Below, piece after piece: positions 1 to 7,861 of a stretch of DNA of 64,000 nt (positions within the stretch are counted from its first letter, which is position 1; every line of letters starts with the position of its first letter). Position numbers and translations under genes: made by a program. The DNA is taken from NCBI GenBank assembly GCA_035250245.1, contig DATFFH010000019.1, positions 45,932 through 109,931 of the forward strand, written 5' to 3'. The stretch comes from Luteimonas_C sp035250245. GTDB taxonomy: Bacteria; Pseudomonadota; Gammaproteobacteria; Xanthomonadales; Xanthomonadaceae. The notes below the pieces were generated by a model. The model saw only the letters and a list, made by a program, of their open reading frames with translations. It searched no databases and was not told the origin of the DNA.

Positions 1-16
1 AACCACAGGGGTTCCC

Positions 17-772
17 ATGATCCGCAGCGGCAATCCGGCACTGAAAGAGTCCACTTTCCTCGACCTGGGCAGCGGCACCGTCGTCTCCCGCGACGGCGGC
101 GCAATGACCCTGAACGGCACCGTGACCAAGACCGGCATCCTGGTGCTGCTGGCGGTGATCACGGCCACTTTCGCCTGGATGCAGGTGAGCAGCACGGCCG
201 GCACCGGCAACGCGAGCGTCTACGTTTGGGGCGGCGCCATCGGCGGCCTGGTCCTGGCCCTGGTCACGGTCTTCAAGAAGCAATGGTCGCCGGTGACCGC
301 GCCGATGTACGCGCTGGTGGAAGGCTTTTTCCTGGGCGCGATCTCGGCGCTGTTCGAAATGCGCTTCCCGGGCATCGTGTTCCAGGCCGTGCTGCTGACT
401 TTCGGCACGCTGTTCGCGTTGCTGTTCGCCTACCGTTCCGGCCTGATCAAGGCCACCGAGAACTTCAAGCTGGGCGTGGTCGCGGCCACCGGCGGCATCG
501 CTTTGGTGTATCTGGCCACGATCGTGTTGGGCTTCTTCGGCATCAAGATCCCGATGATCCACGACAGCGGCATCATCGGCATCGGCTTCAGCCTGTTCGT
601 GGTGGTGATCGCGGCGCTGAACCTGGTGCTGGATTTCGACTTCATCGAAAACGGCGTCGAACAAGGCGCGCCGAAATACATGGAGTGGTACGGCGCGTTC
701 GGGCTGATGGTCACCCTGGTGTGGCTGTACATCGAATTCCTGCGCTTGCTGTCCAAGCTGCAGTCGCGCTGA
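17..772 (+). CDS. Bax inhibitor-1/YccA-family integral membrane protein
   Basis: This 251-residue protein has a hydrophilic N-terminus of about 33 residues followed by about seven hydrophobic segments (roughly 37-54, 67-86, 96-116, 120-140, 150-175, 183-210 and 220-245). That is the layout of the Bax inhibitor-1 family, whose bacterial members YccA and YbhL are inner-membrane proteins; YccA modulates FtsH proteolysis. The long polar N-terminus and the late LDFDFIE motif are typical of the subgroup often annotated as Bax inhibitor-1/YccA family. The start is supported by an AGGGG ribosome site five bases upstream. An intrinsic terminator follows directly, so the gene is probably a single transcription unit. 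The precise function is not known from sequence. Confidence 0.85.
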   Translation: MIRSGNPALKESTFLDLGSGTVVSRDGGAMTLNGTVTKTGILVLLAVITATFAWMQVSSTAGTGNASVYVWGGAIGGLVLALVTVFKKQWSPVTAPMYALVEGFFLGAISALFEMRFPGIVFQAVLLTFGTLFALLFAYRSGLIKATENFKLGVVAATGGIALVYLATIVLGFFGIKIPMIHDSGIIGIGFSLFVVVIAALNLVLDFDFIENGVEQGAPKYMEWYGAFGLMVTLVWLYIEFLRLLSKLQSR

Positions 773-790
773 GCCGGCTTCGGTGCGGAA

Positions 791-817
791 AAAAGGGCGC
801 TTCGGCGCCCTTTTTTT
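791..817 (+). terminator. Intrinsic terminator after the Bax inhibitor-like gene
   Basis: A GGGCGC stem with a TTCG tetraloop and matching GCGCCC arm is preceded by an A-run and followed by seven T residues. It lies 19 bases after the stop codon and is a textbook Rho-independent terminator. Confidence 0.85.
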
Positions 818-831
818 GTCGATCTTTTTTT

Positions 832-908
832 GTGGGAGCGGCTTCAGCCGCGAGCTTTCCACATGGCTTCGGTGCGAGCAAAAAGCTCGCGGCTGAAGCC
901 GCTCCCAC
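832..908. repeat. REPIN-like inverted pair, GTGGGAGCGGCTTC family
   Basis: Two copies of an imperfect palindrome (GTGGGAGCGGCTTCAGCC and continuation CGCGAGC) face each other across a roughly 30-base spacer, so the whole segment can fold into a long hairpin. The family matches the elements at 54138 and 56725 except that the head is GTGG instead of GTAG. It sits between the convergent Bax-inhibitor and antiporter genes. Confidence 0.85.
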
Positions 909-933
909 AAAAAGAAGCAAGCCGCGACTCGGT

Positions 934-964
934 CCCGGGCATCGCTTCGCTCCACCCGGGCTAC
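934..964 (-). repeat. Single GTAG palindrome overlapping the nhaC stop codon
   Basis: Read on the minus strand this begins GTAGCCCGGGTGGAGC and ends GATGCCCGGG, giving a CCCGGG stem around a GC-rich loop. The TAG of its GTAG head is the stop codon of the antiporter gene that reads into it. Confidence 0.7.
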
Positions 965-2286
965 GGATTTGCGGGCGCTTGCACCGGATTCGCGCGCCGG
1001 CCCGGCCACAGCATGAACCCGACGGTGATCGCGATCAGCAACCAGCAGTAGTGCGCCTTGCCGATCAACGCGATCGGCGACAGATGCGCCAGCGACGCCG
1101 CCAGCAGGATCTGCGCGCCGTACGGCAGCAGGCTCTGCACGGCGCAGGCGAAGATGTCGAGTAGGCTGGCCGAGCGCGCCGGCGGCACGCCATGACGCTG
1201 GGCAATGTCGCGCGCCAGGCTGCCGCTGATCAGCAGAGCGACGGTGTTGTTGGCGGTGAACACGTCGGTGGCCGAAGCCAGCGCGGCGATGCTCCATTCG
1301 CCGCTGCGCCGGCCCGTGTTGCCGCGTGCCAGCCGCGAAATCTGGCGCGCGATCCATTCCAAGCCGCCACTCGCCTTGGTCAACGCGCCCAGGCCGCCGA
1401 TCAGCAGCGCCAGCAGCATCACTTCGAACACGCTTTCGAAACCGTCGTAAGCCGCTTCGGCGTAAGCGGCGGTATCGAAGTCGGCGACCATGCCGTAGCC
1501 GAACGCGCCGGCCACCACCAGGCCGATGCTCAGCACCACCAGCACGTCCCAACCGATCACCGCCAACACCAGCACCAGCACGTACGGCAGCACCAGCCAC
1601 GGCGAGACCTGGTCGTAGCTTTCCACCGGCGACGCTTCGCCCAGATAAGCCAGCACGCCGAGCGTCAACAGCGCCGCTGGCAGCGCGATCTTGGCGTTTT
1701 CGCGGAACTTGTCGCGCATCGAACTGCCTTGCGTGCGCGCGGCGGCGATGGCGGTGTCCGAAATCACCGACAGGTTGTCGCCGAACGTCGCGCCGCCCAG
1801 CACGGCGCCGATCACCAGCGCGCGGTCCAGGCCCGACGCTTCGGATACGCCCAGCGCGATCGGCGCGACCGCCGCGATCGTGCCCATCGAGGTGCCGATC
1901 GCCAGCGACAGGAAGCCGGCGACCAGGAACAGGCCGGGCAGGATCAGCGCCGGCGGCAGCGCGCCGATGCCCAGCGACACCACCGCATCGACCGCGCCGA
2001 TCGCCTTGGTCACGTAGGCGAACGCGCCGGCCAACAGGAAGATCAGGCACATCTGGATGATGTTCGCGTCGCCGATGCCGGCGTACAGCGTGTCCATGGC
2101 CTTGATGCCGCGCCGATGCGCGATCCACAACGCCAAAGCCAGCGCCGGCAGGATCGCCACCGGCGCGCGCAGTTGGTAGAAGCCCATTTCCTGGCCCTGC
2201 GCCGTGTAGTACAGGCCGGCGCCGAAGAACAGGGCCAGGAACAGCAGCAAGGGGGTCAGCGCGGAGGCGCTGGAACGCTTTTCCAT
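961..2286 (-). CDS. nhaC: Na+/H+ antiporter of the NhaC family
   Basis: The 441-residue protein is almost entirely hydrophobic with about eleven membrane spans. It carries the NhaC-superfamily hallmarks of a long central block, around residues 130-185, with the motifs AIGTSMGTIAAVAPIA and GGATFGDNLSVISDTAIAAA. Members exchange external protons or Na+ across the inner membrane in pH and sodium homeostasis; some relatives carry malate/lactate or amino acids, so the substrate is inferred from family only. It is transcribed toward the Bax-inhibitor gene. Its last codon is CCG and its stop TAG belongs to the GTAG palindrome at 934-964. Confidence 0.8.
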   Translation of the reverse strand: MEKRSSASALTPLLLFLALFFGAGLYYTAQGQEMGFYQLRAPVAILPALALALWIAHRRGIKAMDTLYAGIGDANIIQMCLIFLLAGAFAYVTKAIGAVDAVVSLGIGALPPALILPGLFLVAGFLSLAIGTSMGTIAAVAPIALGVSEASGLDRALVIGAVLGGATFGDNLSVISDTAIAAARTQGSSMRDKFRENAKIALPAALLTLGVLAYLGEASPVESYDQVSPWLVLPYVLVLVLAVIGWDVLVVLSIGLVVAGAFGYGMVADFDTAAYAEAAYDGFESVFEVMLLALLIGGLGALTKASGGLEWIARQISRLARGNTGRRSGEWSIAALASATDVFTANNTVALLISGSLARDIAQRHGVPPARSASLLDIFACAVQSLLPYGAQILLAASLAHLSPIALIGKAHYCWLLIAITVGFMLWPGRRANPVQAPANP

Positions 2287-2420
2287 CTCTTCATGCGGAT
2301 ATAAGGATTCGATCGATTGTGCAGTGCAGCAAGCCGCCTGTCCAGCGACCCGGATGGAACGGCGGTGCGGGCCGGTGGAACGATGGCGCGTCGCGAGCCT
2401 CGATCCCTAGCTTCGCCGAA

Positions 2421-2464
2421 CCCTCATCCGGCGCTTCGCGCCACCTTCTCCCGGTGGGAGAAGG
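2421..2464. repeat. Dispersed-type palindromic repeat
   Basis: A segment with arms CCCTCATCCGGCGC and TTCTCCCGGTGGGAGAAGGG contains two nested palindromes (GGCGCTTCGCGCC and TTCTCCCGGTGGGAGAA). It resembles intergenic palindromes common in related high-GC genomes. It occupies the 283-base gap before the next gene, in which no other gene is apparent. Confidence 0.5.
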
Positions 2465-2569
2465 GAAACAAAAAGAGCCCACGAATGACTTCGGGATCTG
2501 GCCGGTTCCTGGCCGAAGGCAGGCCAAACCGCTCGCGATTGCCACGGGCGGACCGATCGGATCGAACCC

Positions 2570-3274
2570 ATGCTTTCCGATCCCCGCAAAACCTTCGCTC
2601 CCATGTCCCGAACGATCGCTTCGCCCTTACCCGCGCGCCGAGAAACCGCCGCCGACCTAGTCCCGCGCCTGCTGCGAGTGGCTTGGCTCGGCGTGCTGCT
2701 CGGGCTGGCTATCGAACTGCTGGTGCTGCTCGCGCTTGGTCTAGCCGGCAAATTGCCGCCGCTGCTCACCATCGCCGCCGACACCGCGCAGAAAGTGACT
2801 TGGTCGACCTTGGTTTGCGCGGCCTTGGCCGCGGCGCAGACGCTGGTCCGGGTGCAGGCCCTGGGCATGGCCGCGGCGGGCCTATTGGGCGCGCCGATCG
2901 CACTATTGCTGGCCCGCTCCGTGCACAAAGCGGTGAATGCCGCCCTCGACGCCGCGCCGGCTGCACAAGCGGCGACGCCCTGGGTCCTGGCTGGATTGAA
3001 AGGCGCGGAATACGCCTTGCTGGGCCTGTTGCTGATCCAACTGGCGAAGCGATCGCGCGGCTTGGGCGCGCACGTCGCGACCGGCGCAGGTCTGGGCACG
3101 GCCTTCTTCGGCGCGCTGAGCTGGCTGATGCCGCTGGACGGTTTCCAGCCGCAGTTGATGCGTGCGATCAACGAAATCCTGCACCCCACGGGTTGCGCCC
3201 TAGTGATTTACTTCGGGACGCAATTCGGTTCGCGGCTGGGTGCGCGCAAGGACGAAATCGCCGACGATAGTTGA
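2570..3274 (+). CDS. Hypothetical multi-pass membrane protein
   Basis: A 234-residue protein of unrecognised family. After a polar N-terminus of about 40 residues there are four to five hydrophobic stretches, near residues 41-64, 76-90, 98-115, 140-165 and 172-195, and a polar C-terminal tail with GTQFGSRLG. Leu/Ala-rich composition and frame-specific codon use support real coding. A start at 2603 (MSRTIAS) is also possible; the earlier ATG has a weak GGA ribosome site eight bases upstream. Thirty bases separate it from the downstream lipoprotein gene on the same strand, so the two may be co-transcribed. No function can be assigned. Confidence 0.6.
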   Translation: MLSDPRKTFAPMSRTIASPLPARRETAADLVPRLLRVAWLGVLLGLAIELLVLLALGLAGKLPPLLTIAADTAQKVTWSTLVCAALAAAQTLVRVQALGMAAAGLLGAPIALLLARSVHKAVNAALDAAPAAQAATPWVLAGLKGAEYALLGLLLIQLAKRSRGLGAHVATGAGLGTAFFGALSWLMPLDGFQPQLMRAINEILHPTGCALVIYFGTQFGSRLGARKDEIADDS

Positions 3275-3304
3275 ACCGTCGCGGACGCATCGGAGGCGCA
3301 AGAC

Positions 3305-3721
3305 ATGGACAAACGTTACTGGCTGATTTGCGCGCTGGCGGGCAGCCTGGCCGCCTGCGCGACGACGCCGCTGCCGCCGATTCCGCAAGCCGGCACCGCC
3401 TGCAGCGAACGGCGGCTCGACAAGATGCTGTTCGGCATGAACAGCCCGGACGGGCCGGTCGACGAAACGCGGTGGCAGGCCTTCCTGGCCGATACCGTCA
3501 CGCCGCGTTTCCCGGACGGATTGACGGTCTACCGCACGCAGGGCCAATGGCGCGGCGCGAGCGGCCAAGTGGAACGAGAAGATTCGCGCGCAGTCGAGAT
3601 CCTGCACGGCGACGATGCGGATGGACGCAAGCGCATCGCGGAGATTTCCGCAGAATACAAGCGCCGCTTCAAACAGGAAGCGGTGCTGGTGATCAGCACC
3701 CGCGCCCAAGCCTGCCTTTGA
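3305..3721 (+). CDS. DUF3574-family lipoprotein
   Basis: The 138-residue product starts with a lipoprotein signal: a short basic N-terminus, a hydrophobic core and the lipobox LAAC, making the Cys at about residue 18 the acylated residue. The mature part has the DUF3574 features RLMFG-like (DKMLFGMN), WQAFLADTVTPRFPDGLTV and a QGQWRG block, ending in a YKRRFKQEAVLVI strand. Members are small envelope proteins of unknown function. A GGAGG-like ribosome site (GGAGGCG) precedes the ATG. The gene is followed by a REPIN and converges with isocitrate dehydrogenase. Confidence 0.8.
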   Translation: MDKRYWLICALAGSLAACATTPLPPIPQAGTACSERRLDKMLFGMNSPDGPVDETRWQAFLADTVTPRFPDGLTVYRTQGQWRGASGQVEREDSRAVEILHGDDADGRKRIAEISAEYKRRFKQEAVLVISTRAQACL

Positions 3722-3776
3722 TTCGGCCGCGGCCGCCGTCGATTCGCCCGGCGGCGACACCGCCGCCTCGGCTTTT

Positions 3777-3864
3777 GTAGAGTCGAGCTTGCTCGACTGC
3801 TTTTCGTTCCGAGGCGAGATTCTCGCCGTGGGAGAAAGAGCAGTCGAGCAAGGCTCGACTCTAC
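3777..3864. repeat. REPIN-like inverted pair, GTAGAGTCGAGC family
   Basis: Left unit GTAGAGTCGAGC-TT-GCTCGACTGC and a right unit that is its near-perfect reverse complement, ending in CTAC, are separated by about 40 bases. It lies between the convergent lipoprotein and isocitrate dehydrogenase genes. The same family occurs at 15732, 21921, 31780 and 60518. Confidence 0.9.
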
Positions 3865-3898
3865 GAAAAGCGGCGAAATCCGCCGCGCGCGAGGCGGA

Positions 3899-4912
3899 TC
3901 AGAGCCGGCCGGCGATGGCTTTGGCGAACGACATCGTATTGCCCTCGCCGCCCAGATCCGGCGTCAGCGAGTCCTTGGCTTCCAGCGTGGCCACAATGGC
4001 TGCGCGCAAACGTTCGCCCTGCTCCGGCTTGTCCAGATGATCGAGCATCTGGCCCACCGCCAGCAGCAGCGCGCAAGGATTGGCGATGCCTTTGCCGGCG
4101 ATGTCCGGCGCCGAGCCGTGCACGGCTTCGAAGATCGCCGCGTCCGCGCCGATGTTCGCGCCCGGGGCCAGGCCCAGGCCGCCGACCAAGCCGGCGCACA
4201 AGTCGGAAATGATGTCGCCGAACAGGTTGGTGGTGACGATGATGTCGAACTGCTCGGGCTTCATCACCAACTGCATGCAGCAGTTGTCCACGATCATCTC
4301 GTTGCACTGGATCTCGGGATATTGCGCCGCGACTTCGCGCGCCACTTTCAGGAACAGACCCGAAGTCGATTTCAGGATGTTGGCCTTGTGCACCACCGTG
4401 ACTTTCTTGCGGCCGGTAGCGCGCGCCAGATCGAAAGCGTAGCGGACGATGCGCTCGGAGCCCTTGCGGGTGACCTTCTGGGTCAGCGTGGCGATCTGGC
4501 CGTCTTCGGACGTCATCTGGCCTTCGCCGATGTAGGCGCCTTCGGTGTTCTCGCGCACCGTGATCAGGTCCACGCCCGAGGGGAAGCGCGACTTGGTGTT
4601 CGGGAACGACTTGGCCGGACGCACGTTGGCGTACAGGTCGAAACGCTTGCGCAGTTCGACGTTGATCGAACTGAAGCCCTCGCCGACCGGCGTGGTGAGC
4701 GGACTCTTCAGTGCGACGCGGTTGCGGCGGATCGAATCCATGGTCGCGGCGGGCAGCAATTCGCCGTGCTTTTCCAGCGCAGCCAGACCGGCGTCGGCTT
4801 CCTCGTACTGCAAGCCGAGCTTCATCGCATCGAGCACGTACAAGGCGGCGTCCATGATCTCCGGGCCGATGCCGTCGCCACGGATGACCGTGATGGTCTG
4901 GTTCTGAGTCAT
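3899..4912 (-). CDS. NAD-dependent isocitrate dehydrogenase
   Basis: This beta-decarboxylating dehydrogenase of 337 residues converts isocitrate to 2-oxoglutarate in the TCA cycle. The start at 4912 (MTQNQTIT) fits the family; an upstream GTG or ATG would add about ten unconserved residues. Visible motifs are VIRGDGIGPEI, the substrate loop SSINVELRKRFDLYANVRP, RENTEGAY, the catalytic KANILK, the family signature NLFGDIISD and the cofactor segment HGSAPDIAGKGIANP. Asp in that last motif marks NAD rather than NADP specificity. The ENTEGEY-like block and ANVRP resemble IDH3-type enzymes more than isopropylmalate dehydrogenase, so IDH is favoured, but homoisocitrate or isopropylmalate activity cannot be excluded from sequence. 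Confidence 0.85.
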   Translation of the reverse strand: MTQNQTITVIRGDGIGPEIMDAALYVLDAMKLGLQYEEADAGLAALEKHGELLPAATMDSIRRNRVALKSPLTTPVGEGFSSINVELRKRFDLYANVRPAKSFPNTKSRFPSGVDLITVRENTEGAYIGEGQMTSEDGQIATLTQKVTRKGSERIVRYAFDLARATGRKKVTVVHKANILKSTSGLFLKVAREVAAQYPEIQCNEMIVDNCCMQLVMKPEQFDIIVTTNLFGDIISDLCAGLVGGLGLAPGANIGADAAIFEAVHGSAPDIAGKGIANPCALLLAVGQMLDHLDKPEQGERLRAAIVATLEAKDSLTPDLGGEGNTMSFAKAIAGRL

Positions 4913-5043
4913 AAGGATTCCAAGCGGCAGGGCGCCGCGCATCGCGCGGAGCCGGGGAAAGTTAGCCGGAAATTATGCCGGAAAAGGCTTACATTTTCAG
5001 CTTCGGGGCTGCTACGCGGGTCCGACAACGGAGAACCTCAGCC

Positions 5044-5151
5044 GTTCCCCCTTTGAAAAAGGGGGACTAAGGGGGATTTGCTTTTGGCCCTGACGCCGCG
5101 ACTGCGACGACACGTAAATCCCCCTCTCTCCCCCTTTTTCAAAGGGGGAGG
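5044..5151. repeat. Long inverted repeat with C-rich arms
   Basis: Arms TTCCCCCTTTGAAAAAGGGG and, about 50 bases on, a matching CCCCTTTTTCAAAGGGGGA, each linked to a secondary GGGGGATTT/AAATCCCCC pair. The whole 108-base segment is an imperfect palindrome with palindromic arms, 14 bases downstream of the AhpD-like gene's stop codon. It has no GTAG head, so it is a different class from the REPINs. Confidence 0.75.
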
Positions 5152-5165
5152 TCCTCCAGGAGGAA

Positions 5166-5561
5166 TCAGTCGTGATCGTGACCGAGTGGAGCTGAGGCCT
5201 CGCCCTGCTCCAGCCGATCCAGGAAATCCACCGCGCGGCGCAAATGCGGGATCACGATGCTCCCGCCCACCACCAGCCCGACCGAGAACGCCTCGAACAT
5301 TTCGTCGCGGTTCACTCCGGCTTCCTTGCATTGCGCAACGTGGTAGCTGATGCAATCGTCGCAGCGCAACACCAAGGACGCGACCAGTCCCAGCAGCTCC
5401 TTGGTCTTCACGTCCAGCGCGCCGGCCTGGTAGGTCTGCGTATCCAAGGCGAAGAAACGCCGCACCACCTGGTTCGGTTCGGCCAGGATGCGTTCGTTCA
5501 TGCGCTTGCGGAACGCGGTGAATTCGGCGACGCGGTCGTTTTCGCTCGAATCCGCGCTCAT
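5166..5561 (-). CDS. AhpD-like/carboxymuconolactone decarboxylase-family protein
   Basis: A 131-residue all-helical protein with the AhpD-type redox motif CDDCISYHV (CxxC followed by a histidine) at about residues 78-86, embedded in LLGLVASLVLRCDDC. The family includes AhpD peroxidase/adaptor proteins and carboxymuconolactone decarboxylases; presence of both cysteines points to thiol redox activity rather than ring decarboxylation. Its ATG overlaps the TGA of the upstream glutaredoxin gene (ATGA), implying translational coupling and a shared redox role. The C-terminus is His/Asp-rich (PLGHDHD), possibly metal-binding. Confidence 0.8.
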   Translation of the reverse strand: MSADSSENDRVAEFTAFRKRMNERILAEPNQVVRRFFALDTQTYQAGALDVKTKELLGLVASLVLRCDDCISYHVAQCKEAGVNRDEMFEAFSVGLVVGGSIVIPHLRRAVDFLDRLEQGEASAPLGHDHD

Positions 5562-5830
5562 TCGGCGGCTCCGGCCAGCAATGGCTCGAGCTTGCCGGCA
5601 CGATGCAGCGCCATCATGTCGTCGTAACCGCCGACGTGGGTCTGGCCGATGAATATCTGCGGCACGGTGGTGCGCCGGGTCAGGGTCATCATCTTTTCGC
5701 GCTGGGCCGGGTCGGTGTCGATCCGCACTTCGTTCCAGCTCAGGCCCTTGCTCTTCAGGAAATTCTTGGCGGCCACGCAATAGGCGCAGATGGCCGAGGT
5801 GTAGACGGTGATTTCGGGCTGCTGGCTCAA
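5558..5830 (-). CDS. grxC: Glutaredoxin 3 (dithiol, GrxC type)
   Basis: The 90-residue protein has the complete glutaredoxin fold: beta strand ITVYTS, active site CAYC at residues 15-18, the cis-proline segment TVPQIFI and the glutathione-binding GGYDDM. It reduces disulfides and glutathione mixed disulfides in the cytoplasm. Length and CxYC active site match GrxC. It is translationally coupled by an ATGA overlap to the AhpD-like gene downstream, suggesting that the glutaredoxin may recycle that protein. Confidence 0.92.
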   Translation of the reverse strand: MSQQPEITVYTSAICAYCVAAKNFLKSKGLSWNEVRIDTDPAQREKMMTLTRRTTVPQIFIGQTHVGGYDDMMALHRAGKLEPLLAGAAE

Positions 5831-5999
5831 GGGAACTCCGCTGAAACTTATCCGGTGGGTCTGCGGTCAATATGGGTCGCGCGACCGCGGTTTTCCACCC
5901 CTGCCGCCGCCGCGCGTAGGATTAACCCCCGATTCATGCCGCCGCCGCCGGCGCCCGGCATCCTGCTGCACACTGTGTTGCGCCATCGTGGAGTTCGCT

Positions 6000-7646
6000 T
6001 TGCGTCGCACCCTGTCTCTCACCGCCGCTTTCACCTTCTTCCTGGCCGCCGGCCTGGCGCCTGCGCAGGAATCGCGCCTGCCGGACATCGGCTCGTCCGC
6101 GGGCGAAGTGATCAGTCCGGCGGAACAGGCCGAATACGGCGCGATGACGCTCGCCCAGCTGCGCCATTTCGACTACGTGCTGGAAGATCCGCTGATCGAC
6201 GGCTGGCTGCAGTCGATGGGCAACCGTCTGGCAGCCTCCAGCGAAACGCCCAAGCAGCCGTTCACCTTCTTCATGCTGCGCGATCGGCAGATCAACGCGT
6301 TCGCCACGCTCGGCGGCTACATCGGCGTCAACGCCGGCCTGGTGCTGACCGCGCGGAGCGAGGACGAAGTCGCCGGTGTGCTTTCGCACGAGATCGCGCA
6401 CGTCACCCAGGCGCACGTGCTGCGCGCGGTCGAGCGCGCGAAGAAAGACAGCATCCCGATCCTGCTGGCGATGCTGGGCGCGATCGCGGTCGCGCAGGCC
6501 AGCGGCGGCAATTCCAGCGACGATGCGACCATGGCCGCGGTGATGTCGGCGCAGGGCCTGATCGCGCAGCGCCAGATCGACTACACCCGCAGCAACGAAG
6601 CCGAAGCCGACCGCATCGGCATCCGCACGCTGTCGCGCAGCGGCTACGACCCAGAAGGCATGGCCTCGTTCTTCGAGCGCATGCAGGCCGCCAGCCGCGG
6701 CAATCAGGGCGGCGATCGCGATCGCGCTCCCGACTACCTGCTCACCCACCCGGTCACTTCGCTACGCATCACCGAAGCGCGCGACCGGGCGGCCAAGCTG
6801 CCCAAACCCGTCGTGGCCAGCGCCGACGCCGGCAGGATCAGCAACAATCCGCTCCTGCCCGGCAGCCTGCGCCTGCCGACCACGCAGGCGCGCGGCGCCA
6901 CCGGACAGTTCGACTGGGCGCGCGAACGGCTGCGCGCCTTTAGCGCCAATACGCCGGCGGCGGCGATCGCCGAATACGAGCGTATCGGCCGCGGCCAGAG
7001 CAACGGCCTCAACGATGCGCAGCGCTACGGCCTGGCCGTGGCCCGGCTCGAGGCCGGCCAAGGCGCAGGCGCGGCCTCCGAGTTGGCGCCGCTGTTGGCC
7101 AAGCATCCCGGCGATCTGTGGATCACCTTGGCGCTGGCCGAAGCCGAGGCGCGGGGCGGCAACGGCGCCGCTGCGGACAAGCGTTTCGAAGCCTTGGTCG
7201 ACTCCCTTCCCAGCAACCGGGCCGTGGCCCTGACTTATGCCAAGGTGCTGGGCGAGCGCAACACGCCGGCTGCGGGCAAGCGCGCGCAGGCCATTCTGCG
7301 GCCGCTGTTGGCGCGTTCGGCCGAAGATCCGCTGTTCCAGCAGACCTTCGCCCGCGCCAGCGAAATCGCCGGCGATTCCGTCCGCGCGGGCGAGGCCTAT
7401 GCCGAAGCCGCCTATCTCAACGGCCGTCCGGAACAGGCCCTGATCCAGCTCAACACCCTGAAAAAGCGCGCCGACCTGGACTACTACGCCCGGGCCCGGA
7501 TCGACGCCCGGATCGCCGCGATCACGCCCACCGTGCTGGAACTGCGCCGGCAGGGGGTGAAGGACGAGGTGCTCAACCGTAGGCTCGACGCCTCCGACGG
7601 CAAGCGCGACCGCACCCGCGAAGGTTTCGACGCTTCGTACCGGTAG
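6000..7646 (+). CDS. M48 family periplasmic metalloprotease with TPR tail (BepA-like)
   Basis: From a TTG start the protein is 548 residues: a signal peptide (RRTLSLTAAFTFFLAAGLAPAQ), an M48 peptidase domain with zinc site HEIAH and the third ligand in EAEAD, and a C-terminal half of about 270 residues with TPR-like helices. This is the BepA/YfgC architecture, a periplasmic protease and chaperone for outer-membrane protein and LptD assembly. The TTG at 6000 is chosen because GTGGAG lies six bases upstream and gives a compact signal peptide; an in-frame GTG at 5988 is the alternative. The stop TAG is part of the GTAG head of the following repeat. Confidence 0.82.
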   Translation: MRRTLSLTAAFTFFLAAGLAPAQESRLPDIGSSAGEVISPAEQAEYGAMTLAQLRHFDYVLEDPLIDGWLQSMGNRLAASSETPKQPFTFFMLRDRQINAFATLGGYIGVNAGLVLTARSEDEVAGVLSHEIAHVTQAHVLRAVERAKKDSIPILLAMLGAIAVAQASGGNSSDDATMAAVMSAQGLIAQRQIDYTRSNEAEADRIGIRTLSRSGYDPEGMASFFERMQAASRGNQGGDRDRAPDYLLTHPVTSLRITEARDRAAKLPKPVVASADAGRISNNPLLPGSLRLPTTQARGATGQFDWARERLRAFSANTPAAAIAEYERIGRGQSNGLNDAQRYGLAVARLEAGQGAGAASELAPLLAKHPGDLWITLALAEAEARGGNGAAADKRFEALVDSLPSNRAVALTYAKVLGERNTPAAGKRAQAILRPLLARSAEDPLFQQTFARASEIAGDSVRAGEAYAEAAYLNGRPEQALIQLNTLKKRADLDYYARARIDARIAAITPTVLELRRQGVKDEVLNRRLDASDGKRDRTREGFDASYR

Positions 7647-7769
7647 GGTGGGCCTTGGCCCACCATTGCCTGTCGGCGCCCGCGAACAACCGTCGAAACT
7701 GGGGCCCAGACCTCGCCCATTGCCTGTCGAGGCGGCGAAATGGCGATGGTGGGCCAAGGCCCATCCTAC
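7643..7769. repeat. REPIN-like inverted pair, GTAGGGTGGGCC family
   Basis: The left unit GTAGGGTGGGCC-TT-GGCCCACC and an inverted right unit ending GGCCCATCCTAC enclose about 75 bases that themselves contain short repeats (ATTGCCTGTCG twice). The left GTAG supplies the stop codon of the M48 protease. The right end is 12 bases from the Pho box. Confidence 0.85.
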
Positions 7770-7781
7770 GCCCTTGTAACA

Positions 7782-7810
7782 TGGTCATGAGACCGTCATA
7801 AAACCGTAGT
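7782..7810 (+). promoter_or_regulatory. Candidate Pho box upstream of phoB
   Basis: Three 7-base half-sites, TGGTCAT (7782), CCGTCAT (7793) and CCGTAGT (7804), repeat with exact 11-base periodicity. The PhoB-binding consensus is CTGTCAT repeated every 11 bases, so two or three tandem PhoB sites are predicted. The distance of about 50 bases to the phoB start fits autoregulation. This is inference from consensus match only. Confidence 0.7.
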
Positions 7811-7861
7811 CTACTGGCGCCGCCCCCATCGCCAAGGACGCCCGCGGGCGCCCGGACCACC

